Below are positions 27,931 through 35,997 of a stretch of 64,000 nt of DNA, piece by piece. The DNA is from Streptococcus sp. Marseille-P6264 (GTDB lineage Bacteria; Bacillota; Bacilli; Lactobacillales; Streptococcaceae), in contig NZ_CABPTO010000002.1 of NCBI RefSeq assembly GCF_902460355.1, positions 62,001 to 126,000 of the forward strand, read 5' to 3'. The notes below the pieces were generated by a model. The model did not search any database, was not told where the DNA came from, and saw only the letters and a program-made list of their open reading frames with translations. Position 1 is the first letter of the stretch. The number at the start of each line of letters is the position of its first letter. The translations under genes and the position numbers were made by a program.

Positions 27931-28425
27931 ATGTCCTATTTTGAAAATTTTATGAAGGCCAATCAAGCCTATGTGGACCTGCATGGGACCTCCCACCTGC
28001 CGATTAAGCCCAAGACCAAGGTGGCAATCGTGACCTGCATGGACTCTAGGCTACACGTGGCTCAGGCTCTGGGCTTGGCGCTGGGAGATGCTCATATCTT
28101 GCGCAACGCTGGCGGTCGGGTGACGGAGGACATGATTCGCTCGCTGGTCATCTCTCAGCAGCAGATGGGCACGCGGGAAATTGTAGTCTTGCACCATACG
28201 GATTGTGGCGCACAGACTTTCAAAAATGAAGAATTTACTGCTTTTCTCAATCAAGAGCTAGGCGTTGATGTCAGCGGTCAGGATTTCCTTCCTTTTACAG
28301 ATGTGGAGGAAAGTGTGCGGGAAGACGTGGAGCTTCTCCGCCAATCACCCCTAATCCCAGATGATGTAGAGATCTCGGGAGCAGTATATGACGTTGCTAC
28401 AGGGCGAATGACCGTCGTTCAGTAA
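27931..28425 (+). CDS. Beta-class carbonic anhydrase
   Basis: 164 residues. Zinc ligands Cys36, His89 and Cys92 (TCMDSR; LHHTDCG) with the Asp38-Arg40 pair. Interconverts CO2 and bicarbonate. Short form typical of streptococci; position after radA matches pneumococcus. Confidence 0.93.
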   Translation: MSYFENFMKANQAYVDLHGTSHLPIKPKTKVAIVTCMDSRLHVAQALGLALGDAHILRNAGGRVTEDMIRSLVISQQQMGTREIVVLHHTDCGAQTFKNEEFTAFLNQELGVDVSGQDFLPFTDVEESVREDVELLRQSPLIPDDVEISGAVYDVATGRMTVVQ

Positions 28426-28435
28426 TTACCTAGGA

Positions 28436-28486
28436 AAGCCAATTTATCTGTCGGTATTTCGGCATTGAAATTGGCTGCTTTTTTGT
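28436..28486 (+). terminator. Terminator after carbonic anhydrase
   Basis: AGCCAATTT / AAATTGGCT stem, then GCTTTTTTG. Confidence 0.8.
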
Positions 28487-28527
28487 GTTAAAATAGAATA
28501 CGATTTTAATTTAGTTAGGACAATAAG

Positions 28528-29394
28528 ATGATTCTTTCCATTATTTCACAAGGTCTGGTCTGGGCCATTTTGGGTCTGGGGATTTTCATGACTTTTCGGA
28601 TTTTGAATTTTCCGGATATGACGACGGAAGGTTCCTTTCCTCTGGGTGGGGCGGTAGCCGTCACTTTAATCACCAAAGGGGTGAACCCTTTCTTGGCAAC
28701 GGCAGCTGCGGTATTGGCGGGCTGTCTGGCAGGTTTGGCGACTGGGCTTCTCTATACCAAGGGCAAGATTCCGACCCTGCTGTCGGGGATTTTGGTCATG
28801 ACCTCTTGTCATTCCATCATGCTCATGATCATGGGGCGGGCTAATCTAGGTTTGCTGGGAACTCGGCAGATTCAGGACTTTTTGCCCTTCTCTGGAGAAA
28901 TTAACAATCTCCTGACAGGCTTGATTTTTGTCAGTTTGGTCATTGTCGCTCTGCTCTTTTTCCTAGATACCAAGCTGGGGCAGGCCTACATCGCAACTGG
29001 GGACAATCCTGATATGGCGCGTAGTTTCGGTATCAATACTGGTCGCATGGAATTGATGGGCATGATCTTGTCTAATGGAGTCATTGCCTTGTCTGGTGCT
29101 CTGATTGCTCAGCAGGAAGGCTATGCGGATGTGTCCCGCGGGATTGGGGTTATCGTCGTCGGCTTGGCCAGTCTGATTATCGGAGAAGTGCTTTTTAGGG
29201 GTCTGACCTTGGCGGAACGTCTGATTACCATTGTGGTTGGTGCCATTGCCTACCAGTTTCTGATTTGGGGCGTCATTGCTCTTGGTTTCAACACGAGCTA
29301 TCTCCGTCTTTACAGTGCGGTTATCTTGGCGGTCTGCCTCATGATTCCAACCTTGAAAAATACATTCTTTAAAGGAGCTAAGTTAAGCAAATGA
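28528..29394 (+). CDS. ABC importer permease (COG4120-type)
   Basis: 288 residues, about eight membrane helices; FPDMTTEGSFPLGGAVAV and GLASLIIGEVLFRG are typical of the permease of the TrpXYZ-like uncharacterised importer family. Overlaps the ATPase by 4 bp. No solute-binding gene lies beside it. Substrate cannot be assigned; relatives have been linked to tryptophan or related amino compounds. Confidence 0.85.
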   Translation: MILSIISQGLVWAILGLGIFMTFRILNFPDMTTEGSFPLGGAVAVTLITKGVNPFLATAAAVLAGCLAGLATGLLYTKGKIPTLLSGILVMTSCHSIMLMIMGRANLGLLGTRQIQDFLPFSGEINNLLTGLIFVSLVIVALLFFLDTKLGQAYIATGDNPDMARSFGINTGRMELMGMILSNGVIALSGALIAQQEGYADVSRGIGVIVVGLASLIIGEVLFRGLTLAERLITIVVGAIAYQFLIWGVIALGFNTSYLRLYSAVILAVCLMIPTLKNTFFKGAKLSK

Positions 29395-30149
29395 CAGCGA
29401 TTGTAGAATTAAAAAATGCCAGCAAGCGGGTCAATAACGGCTTTGATGAAGAAAAGATCATCCTAAACGATGTGTCGCTGGAGATTCATGAGCACGATTT
29501 TATCACGATTTTGGGCGGTAATGGAGCAGGGAAGTCAACTCTTTTTAATGTGATTGCCGGTACGCTCTCTCTGAGCAGCGGTAGCATTTACATCTTGGGC
29601 GAAAATGTGACCAACTTTTCACCTGAAAAGAGAGCCAAATATCTATCGCGCGTCTTTCAAGATCCCAAGATGGGAACGGCTCCTCGGATGACAGTGGCGG
29701 AAAACCTGCTGATTGCCAAGTTTCGTGGCGAATCGCGCGGTCTAGTCCCTCGTCGGCTGAATAGCTATCGGCAGGAGTTTCAGGAGACCATTGATAAGAT
29801 TGGCAATGGTCTGGAGAAACACTTGGATACGCCGATTGAGTTTCTATCAGGTGGTCAGAGACAGGCTTTGAGTCTGCTCATGGCGACACTCAAGCGTCCA
29901 GAGCTGCTTCTCTTGGACGAGCATACAGCAGCGCTGGATCCCAAGACCAGTGTGGCCCTTATGGAGTTGACTGACGACTTTGTTCGCAGAGACCAGCTGA
30001 CAGCCCTCATGATTACCCATCACATGGAGGATGCTCTCAAATACGGCAACCGTCTGATTGTCATGAAGGAGGGTCAGATCATCCAAGACCTCAAGCAAGA
30101 AGAAAAAGCCAAGATGACCATAGCGGACTATTACGGCTTGTTTGAGTAA
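29391..30149 (+). CDS. ABC importer ATPase (COG1101-type)
   Basis: 252 residues. Walker A GGNGAGKST, Q-loop FQDPKMG, signature LSGGQRQALS, Walker B LLLLDEH, H-loop ITHHMED. Energises the permease encoded before it. Confidence 0.92.
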   Translation: MTAIVELKNASKRVNNGFDEEKIILNDVSLEIHEHDFITILGGNGAGKSTLFNVIAGTLSLSSGSIYILGENVTNFSPEKRAKYLSRVFQDPKMGTAPRMTVAENLLIAKFRGESRGLVPRRLNSYRQEFQETIDKIGNGLEKHLDTPIEFLSGGQRQALSLLMATLKRPELLLLDEHTAALDPKTSVALMELTDDFVRRDQLTALMITHHMEDALKYGNRLIVMKEGQIIQDLKQEEKAKMTIADYYGLFE

Positions 30150-30208
30150 AGTTGACCAGTTTTTTGTAAGGCTGACAAAGGGAATAAGCAGTGAATAGTT
30201 ATTAAACG

Positions 30209-30246
30209 GATATAGTTCTGTTTTCCACAGGACTGTATCTTTTTAA
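30209..30246 (+). terminator. Terminator of the importer operon
   Basis: 13-bp imperfect stem 30209-30221 / 30227-30239 and a T run. Confidence 0.8.
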
Positions 30247-30267
30247 CATTTTCTCAAACAAATCAAG

Positions 30268-30293
30268 AAAAACCGCTAGATTGCGGTTTTTTA
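30268..30293. terminator. Bidirectional terminator
   Basis: AAAAACCGC / GCGGTTTTTT between convergent genes. Confidence 0.85.
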
Positions 30294-30310
30294 TCTTGTG
30301 AAAATCTTAC

Positions 30311-31792
30311 TCACTCATCTATTTGAATAAACATCATGGCGTTAAGTAAGGATATTAACTCAACCGTATTAACGTTGTTGGAATAAATCAGCTTCTTGTT
30401 TTCAATCGGTGGGATAATGAAATTAGAAATGATGATGTCATAGGGTGATTCTTTTAAAGAATCGATGGATAATTCTAATTCGTTCCAAACTTCCAGTTCA
30501 AAATTGTTGCTACAATAATATGAAAGGGTTTCTGCTATGGATTTTGCATGATGTTGATCAAAACTACTCATCACTAGCACCTTTAATTTAGGTTGATTTT
30601 GCAACAGATTCAAAACCAAATGCTTACTGTGAGTTATAAAGGTATAGGATAAATGATTGACATGCATTTGGTTACTATGGATACCCAAGGTTTCAAGATA
30701 ATTTAAGATTCCCTCTTTTACTTCTGAAACAAATTGAGGGAAAATATTTTGAAAGTTTCGGATTGTATTGCCCTTTTGATCAAACAAAATATACTCTGTT
30801 GATAATTCCCGCCGATGCAGTTGTGCGGTATTATGTAGATGCCAAATCAGATGGTCCTTGTTATCTATTTTAAAATTGTATGCGGATGATATCTGGTCAA
30901 TGAAATCACTTAATAAATGATAGGACTTTTCCACATACCTATCAGACTTTACGTAGTCCATAAATAGTGTTTCATCAATGAAAAACATTTTTTGGAAGTA
31001 GGAAACAAATAATTGACCGATTACTTCTTTAGTCAAAGAAATATCGTAATCTGTAGCAAATCTATCTACTACTTCGTCTATCCCTTCAGCCTGCATAAAA
31101 GATTCCATCAATTGTTCATTGAAAGAATCATTCTCAACTTCCAAGAAATGTCCAAACTGTATTCTATAGAGATTCGTAACGAGCAGCAACTTTAACATCC
31201 TATGAGTGGATACATTCATAGGGAAGCTAATCTCTTTATAAACAATCTCTAACAACTGACACAAAGGCTCTTTGGGAAAATCTGTAAATGGCCATTCCAG
31301 GAAATAATATTTTTCCGAAAAATATTGTGCAAAAAAGTAACGGATATCAATCTCATTCCCAATGATCTGAACAGGGGTCAGACTAACTTCAAAATCATAT
31401 TGTTTTTTTATCGTTTTATTGATGTGACTGATGATACGATAGAGCGAGGAAGAACTGATATAGAACTCGTTATAAATATCCTCAGCTTGACACCCTTCGT
31501 TAAAGAATATGAACTCTAAAATGGAAAAATGACTTGAGTGCTTGAAAAAATAATGATAGACCATCTCAATATCACTGTCATCCGTATTCATGATACGAAT
31601 ACCACTATTAGAAGAGTGAAAGATCAGGTCAGGAAAAGAGGACTTGACATAAGATAGGTCATCTTTTACCAACCGTTCTGAGCAGTTCAATCGTTCGGCT
31701 AGTTCAGAAATATAAAACCGACGTTTAGTTTTAAAGAGTAATTCTAACAATTCTAATTGCCTGAGGCTTTTTTTAGATAATAATTCTCTCAT
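30311..31792 (-). CDS. Mga-family transcriptional regulator
   Basis: 493 residues: N-terminal helix-turn-helix (ISELAERLNCSERLVKDDL), a second HTH (AEDIYNEFYISSSSLYRIIS, the Mga DNA-binding domain), PRD-like central helices and a C-terminal EIIB-like fold (LKVLVMSSFDQHHAKSIAE). Length equals pneumococcal MgrA/MgaSpn-type regulators. Targets unknown; it is divergent from the Gls24 stress operon across 283 bp, a plausible target. Confidence 0.88.
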   Translation of the reverse strand: MRELLSKKSLRQLELLELLFKTKRRFYISELAERLNCSERLVKDDLSYVKSSFPDLIFHSSNSGIRIMNTDDSDIEMVYHYFFKHSSHFSILEFIFFNEGCQAEDIYNEFYISSSSLYRIISHINKTIKKQYDFEVSLTPVQIIGNEIDIRYFFAQYFSEKYYFLEWPFTDFPKEPLCQLLEIVYKEISFPMNVSTHRMLKLLLVTNLYRIQFGHFLEVENDSFNEQLMESFMQAEGIDEVVDRFATDYDISLTKEVIGQLFVSYFQKMFFIDETLFMDYVKSDRYVEKSYHLLSDFIDQISSAYNFKIDNKDHLIWHLHNTAQLHRRELSTEYILFDQKGNTIRNFQNIFPQFVSEVKEGILNYLETLGIHSNQMHVNHLSYTFITHSKHLVLNLLQNQPKLKVLVMSSFDQHHAKSIAETLSYYCSNNFELEVWNELELSIDSLKESPYDIIISNFIIPPIENKKLIYSNNVNTVELISLLNAMMFIQIDE

Positions 31793-32075
31793 AATATTTT
31801 TTCTTTCTTATTATAGTTCCTATATTGTTTTTTTATTATACAATTATATCATGTTATGAGTGATTATGCTTATTCAATAGTATTTTTAAAAAAAGAAAAA
31901 ACGTGATACGCTTTTAAATAAACAATGAAAGCGTTCTATTATTTTTGCGTACCCATAATACATAAATTTGGGAACAATTCCAAGCTGAATTATTATGTTT
32001 TTTTGATGAAAAATTATATAATTATATTAATCAAAAATAATATTAAATAATTTTGATTTAGAAAGGAGAATCACT
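31793..32075. promoter_or_regulatory. AT-rich divergent control region, Mga-like gene / gls operon
   Basis: Contains an inverted repeat ACGCTTT-N13-AAAGCGT (31908-31934), a TATAAT (32017-32022) pointing to the gls operon and a flanking inverted repeat TTTTTGAT...ATCAAAAA (about 32000-32037). TATAAT sequences also occur on the minus strand near 31836-31850 for the regulator. Confidence 0.5.
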
Positions 32076-32315
32076 ATGTTGTGGTCAATTATTATCGGTG
32101 GGCTTATTGGTCTGGTTGCTGGATCAATAACAAAAAAAGGCGGTTCTATGGGAATTGTCGCCAACGTTGTTGCAGGTTTAGTTGGTTCTGCTGTCGGTCA
32201 GTCGCTTTTGGGAACTTGGGGTCCTAGTTTAGCTGGCATGGCCTTGCTTCCTTCTATCATTGGTGCAGTTATTGTAGTTGCTGTTGTATCGTTTTTTGTA
32301 GGTAAAAAGGCATAA
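32076..32315 (+). CDS. GlsB/YeaQ/YmgE family membrane protein
   Basis: 79 residues, three hydrophobic Gly-rich segments (IGGLIGLVAGSITKKGGSMG). Stress-associated small membrane protein family. AGAAAGGAGA RBS; first gene of the gls operon. Confidence 0.85.
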   Translation: MLWSIIIGGLIGLVAGSITKKGGSMGIVANVVAGLVGSAVGQSLLGTWGPSLAGMALLPSIIGAVIVVAVVSFFVGKKA

Positions 32316-32369
32316 GAATTCTTTTTATATACAATTTAAATTTAAATTTGAATTATGAAAGGATTTAAT

Positions 32370-32936
32370 ATGTCAAAATCAAGAAAAATACTTTTTCTTA
32401 TTCTCTGTATTTTAATCTTGACGATTTTGATTCCTGTTTTGCTAGATTTTCATAAAGTTAGTGGTTTAGGTCTTCAGTTATTTACCTGGAAGAATATTCC
32501 TTTTGTAGGGTACTTTCTTTCTAGATACGTTTTCTGGGGAACATTGGTTTTATCAAGTTTGATCTTGCTATTGATGTTGGTTATACTTTTTTATCCTAAG
32601 AGAACATTGGAAATTAAGTTAGCTGATGCAGATGGGAAACTGATGCTGAAAAATTCAGCAATTGAAGGATTTGTTCGTAGTCTGGTGACAGACCATGATT
32701 TTATTAAAGATCCTACAGTTTCCGTAAATAGCCGGAAAAACAAATGTATGGTTTCTGTTAAAGGAGCAATTGTTCCGTCAGAAAACATCATCAAAAGAAG
32801 TCAGTTGATTCAAGAAGAAATTGCTACTGGATTAACAGAATTCTTCGGTCTCAATCATGATGTCAAGCTTGAAATCTCTGTATCAGATTTCAAACCAAAA
32901 TCGCAGGCTAAAAAAAATACTAGTCGTGTAAAGTAA
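32370..32936 (+). CDS. amaP: Alkaline shock membrane anchor AmaP
   Basis: 188 residues: two N-terminal membrane helices, then a Gls24-like soluble domain. In staphylococci AmaP anchors Asp23 at the membrane; the same is expected here for the Gls24 protein two genes on. ATG 32370 is chosen because AAAGGA lies just before it; ATG 32355 has none. Confidence 0.85.
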   Translation: MSKSRKILFLILCILILTILIPVLLDFHKVSGLGLQLFTWKNIPFVGYFLSRYVFWGTLVLSSLILLLMLVILFYPKRTLEIKLADADGKLMLKNSAIEGFVRSLVTDHDFIKDPTVSVNSRKNKCMVSVKGAIVPSENIIKRSQLIQEEIATGLTEFFGLNHDVKLEISVSDFKPKSQAKKNTSRVK

Positions 32937-32948
32937 GGAAGTACCAAA

Positions 32949-33122
32949 ATGGAATGGTTTAAAAAATATCAATATCTAATCCTATCTGGATTAGCGGGCG
33001 GTGTTCTAGCCTGCTTTATCCTATCCTTTGGCTTCTTTAAGACACTATTTGTCTTGATTTGCGCTGCCATAGGAGCAGGAATCGGATATTATATACAACA
33101 AAAAAATATATTAAATAAATAA
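32949..33122 (+). CDS. DUF2273 small membrane protein
   Basis: 57 residues: MEWFKKYQYLILSGLAGG, then a second hydrophobic segment (FVLICAAIGAGIGYY). Two helices, no catalytic motif. Lies 12 bp after amaP and 13 bp before gls24; DUF2273 genes usually sit between these two. Confidence 0.85.
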   Translation: MEWFKKYQYLILSGLAGGVLACFILSFGFFKTLFVLICAAIGAGIGYYIQQKNILNK

Positions 33123-33135
33123 TAAGGAGTTTCTT

Positions 33136-33735
33136 ATGTCAAATACAAATAAAGATTTTAAAGATGTTGCTAAAAAGGAAGTTGCGCAAGCAACTCATGA
33201 AGTAAAAGGTGAATTGACTTACGAAGATAAAGTCATTCAAAAAATCATTGGTCTCTCTTTAGAGAAAGTTTCAGGTTTGCTAGCTGTTGATGGTGGCTTC
33301 TTCTCTAATTTAGCAGATAAATTGATTAATACTGATAACGTAACGAATGGTGTTAATGTTGAAGTTGGGAAAGAACAAGTGGCTGTTGACTTGAACGTAG
33401 TAGTGGAATATCAAAAGAATGTTCCTGCCTTGTACAAGGAAATTAAAGATGTTGTTGTGGCGGAAGTTTCTAAGATGACTGATTTGGAAGTTGTTGAAGT
33501 AAATGTCAATGTTGTTGATATTAAAACGAAAGAACAACATGAAGCTGACTCAGTTAGCCTTCAAGATCGAGTGACAGATGTTGCTGAATCAACAGGAGAA
33601 TTTGCTTCAGAGCAATTCGAAAAAGCAAAATCTGGTCTTAGCGGTGGTTTTTCAGCCGTTCAAGAAAAAGTTGGTGAAGGTGTAGAAGCTGTTAAAGATG
33701 CTGCTTCATCAAGTGAAAAAGCTCGCGTACATTAA
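33136..33735 (+). CDS. gls24: Asp23/Gls24 family envelope stress protein
   Basis: 199 residues. Gls24 core (EDKVIQKIIGLSLEKVSGLLAVDG; VEVNVNVVDIKTKEQ) followed by a ~60-residue low-complexity helical tail rich in Lys, Glu and Ala. Cytoplasmic, probably membrane-tethered through AmaP. General stress and bile tolerance roles are known in enterococci and streptococci. Confidence 0.9.
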   Translation: MSNTNKDFKDVAKKEVAQATHEVKGELTYEDKVIQKIIGLSLEKVSGLLAVDGGFFSNLADKLINTDNVTNGVNVEVGKEQVAVDLNVVVEYQKNVPALYKEIKDVVVAEVSKMTDLEVVEVNVNVVDIKTKEQHEADSVSLQDRVTDVAESTGEFASEQFEKAKSGLSGGFSAVQEKVGEGVEAVKDAASSSEKARVH

Positions 33736-33769
33736 TTAAAAACAAAAAGAAATAAAGGAGGACATAGCT

Positions 33770-33976
33770 ATGTCAACAGAAGAAAAATTCAACCAAGCTA
33801 AAGGCGCTGTCAAAGAAGGTGTTGGGAAAGTAATCGGTGACGAAAAACTTGAAAAAGAAGGAGCAGCTGAAAAAGTTGTTTCTAAAGTCAAAGAAGTTGC
33901 TGAAGATGCAAAAGATGCAGTTGAGGGCGCTATTGAAGGTGTTAAAAACATGCTTCATAAAGATGATGATAAATAA
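33770..33976 (+). CDS. CsbD family stress protein
   Basis: 68 residues, charged and helical ([21 protein letters not shown]), the CsbD fold, with LEA-like Lys/Glu/Ala repeats. AAAGGAGG RBS. Last gene of the operon. Confidence 0.88.
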   Translation: MSTEEKFNQAKGAVKEGVGKVIGDEKLEKEGAAEKVVSKVKEVAEDAKDAVEGAIEGVKNMLHKDDDK

Positions 33977-34020
33977 GCCTAAGCTAATATATAGTAGGGG
34001 CTAGAAATCATTTACAGTTT

Positions 34021-34050
34021 AAAGGAGACCTCTTTTAGGGTCTCTTTTAC
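34021..34050 (+). terminator. Terminator of the gls operon
   Basis: AAAGGAGACC / GGGTCTCTTT with a T-rich tail. Confidence 0.85.
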
Positions 34051-34095
34051 TTTTATATTCATTCTTTTTAGTTAAAATATTTTCAATCTACACGG

Positions 34096-34133
34096 TGTAA
34101 ACGCTTGCAATATTTTGCTAGGAGGAGTATAAT
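34096..34133 (+). promoter_or_regulatory. Strong cre-overlapped promoter with no ORF
   Basis: -35 TTGCAA (34105-34110), 17-bp spacer, perfect -10 TATAAT (34128-34133). The cre-like TGTAAACGCTTGCA (34096-34109; one mismatch to consensus) overlaps the -35, the arrangement for CcpA repression. Confidence 0.75.
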
Positions 34134-34139
34134 ATAAGT

Positions 34140-34529
34140 AAAGATAGAGAAAGGAAAAACTAAATTTCGCATTCGATTTGCTTTGCTGATATATTTATTT
34201 GTAACATATAAGTCGTTGCTTTACTGGACTATTGGTTAAATCGTTGGGTAGGCCTGCTTAGCCTATCTGATTATGACAGTGGGATAGAAAGTAGAAGCTT
34301 TTTAGATGGTTTTCAGACTTCGAGATGTTAACCGATAGTTGCTTTGTGATTAATATTTCTAATGCTAAGATAAAAGAAAATCATTAGCGCTTAAAGGAAT
34401 TAAAAATTTAATAAATTAAATAATCAACAATCAATTGTTAGTCAGTTCCGAATAGGATAAACTGATTGCTCCCATATCAGCAAGGTAAGTCAGACCTCTA
34501 GCCGAGTCAAGCTAGAGGTCATTTTGATT
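34140..34529 (+). ncRNA. Candidate CcpA-controlled noncoding RNA
   Basis: From the promoter above to the hairpin at 34493-34529, about 390 nt contain no credible ORF with an RBS on either strand. Local hairpins are visible (GTAGGC/GCCTAT near 34247-34265; TCAGTT/AACTGA near 34443-34464). I do not recognise tmRNA, RNase P RNA, SRP RNA or a riboswitch in it. It could instead be a decayed gene. Confidence 0.4.
34493..34529 (+). terminator. Terminator of the candidate RNA
   Basis: Perfect 10-bp stem GACCTCTAGC (34493-34502) / GCTAGAGGTC (34511-34520), then ATTTTGATT. Confidence 0.75.
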
Positions 34530-34720
34530 GATTCAGGCAGTTGTTAGTGGAGTTTGGACTTCAGCTAGTAAAGACCAAGAAAGCAGCTTTTAAAAAGCGA
34601 TGAGGTAGGGCATTAGCGCTTGCTGGAGAAGAAAATTTCCCCACAGCTCCTTGGGCTTTTCTTCGTCTATCTATCTGAAAGGTGATATAATATAGTTAGC
34701 AAAATACAAGGAGAAATGCA

Positions 34721-35758
34721 ATGAAATCAGCAGTCTATCTCAAGGCTGGTCAAGTTGGACTAGTAGAAATGGATCATCCGCAAATTCTAGACCCAGATGA
34801 TGCCATTATCCGCATTGTTCGTACCTGTGTCTGTGGCTCTGACCTGTGGAGTTATCGAAATGAGCAGGTGAAGCCTGGGCGCATGAACAGTGGTCACGAG
34901 GCGATCGGTATTGTCGAGGAAGTCGGTGATGCAGTAACGACTGTGAAAGCAGGCGATTTTGTCATTGCTCCATTTACCCATGGATGCGGGGACTGCGACG
35001 CTTGCCGAGCAGGATATGATGGGACTTGTGACCGGCATATTGGCAATAACTGGTCAGATGGTGTGCAAGCGGAATATATGCGCTTCGAGTATGCCAACTG
35101 GGCTTTGGTGAAGATTCCAGGTCAGCCATCAGATTATTCAGAAGGGATGCTTAAGTCCTTCTTGGCGCTGGCTGATGTCATGCCGACAGGTTACCATGCG
35201 GCGCGTGTGGCAGATGTTAAACCAGGCGACAAGGTAGTTGTCATCGGGGATGGCGCTGTTGGACAATGTGCTGTTATCGCGGCTAAGATGCGGGGAGCTT
35301 CTCAAATTGTGCTCATGAGTCGCCACGAAGACCGACAAAAGATGGCGCTTGAATCAGGAGCGACAGCTGTTGTTGCAGAGCGTGGTGAAGAAGGCATTGC
35401 CAAGGTGCGCGAACTCCTCGGTGGCGGAGCCGACGCTGCGCTTGAATGTGTCGGAACAGAAGCGGCTGTCGACCAAGCCCTTGGTGTCCTTCATAATGGT
35501 GGCCGATTAGGTTTTGTTGGTGTTCCCCACTATAATAATCGTGCCCTTGGTTCCACTTTTGCACAAAACATCACAGTGGCGGGTGGCGCAGCCTCTGTCA
35601 CAACCTACGACAAACAACTCTTATTGAAAGCAGTTCTTGATGGCGATATCAATCCAGGTCGCGTCTTTACTTCCAGCTATAATCTAGAAGAGATCGATCA
35701 AGCTTATAAAGATATGGATGAACGCAAGACCATTAAGGCCTTGATTGTGATTGACTAA
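34721..35758 (+). CDS. Zinc-dependent alcohol dehydrogenase family protein
   Basis: 345 residues, MDR family: CVCGSDLWSYR (catalytic Cys), NSGHEAIGIVEEVGD (His-Glu), four-Cys structural zinc loop CGDCDACRAGYDGTC, and NAD(P) fold VVIGDGAVGQCAVIAA. Substrate unknown. TATAAT at 34686-34691 and AAGGAG RBS. The C-terminus is the standard MDR end. Confidence 0.92.
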   Translation: MKSAVYLKAGQVGLVEMDHPQILDPDDAIIRIVRTCVCGSDLWSYRNEQVKPGRMNSGHEAIGIVEEVGDAVTTVKAGDFVIAPFTHGCGDCDACRAGYDGTCDRHIGNNWSDGVQAEYMRFEYANWALVKIPGQPSDYSEGMLKSFLALADVMPTGYHAARVADVKPGDKVVVIGDGAVGQCAVIAAKMRGASQIVLMSRHEDRQKMALESGATAVVAERGEEGIAKVRELLGGGADAALECVGTEAAVDQALGVLHNGGRLGFVGVPHYNNRALGSTFAQNITVAGGAASVTTYDKQLLLKAVLDGDINPGRVFTSSYNLEEIDQAYKDMDERKTIKALIVID

Positions 35759-35909
35759 GGTTTGTCAAGATTATTATGCTAGGGGATGTTAAAGGCACTC
35801 AAAGGAATTTGAAATTCTGAGAGATCAGCAAAACGATTTGTAAGGATTAGGATAGGATTTTCAGTCTTCCACAAATTATAGAAGAAAGAGTGGCTTTTTA
35901 GGAAGTCGA

Positions 35910-35940
35910 AAAGGAGGCGTTGCTAGCGTCTTCTTTTTTT
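35910..35940 (+). terminator. Probable terminator before the glycan locus
   Basis: Imperfect GGAGGCG / GCGTCTTC stem followed by T7. Confidence 0.55.
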
Positions 35941-35997
35941 GCTATAGTGGAGCTAGAGAAGAGATTGACTAGGAAGAAATGAGGAATAGCGAGACTT

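Noticed and set aside
28528..30149. Naming the importer trpYZ
   Set aside because: Family resemblance only; no binding protein or regulatory evidence for tryptophan.
32949..33122. Treating the amaP-gls24 gap as non-coding
   Set aside because: A 57-codon DUF2273-like gene with two helices fits the gap exactly.
34325..34387. 20-codon peptide in the candidate RNA
   Set aside because: No RBS and no signal or toxin-like features; more likely chance.
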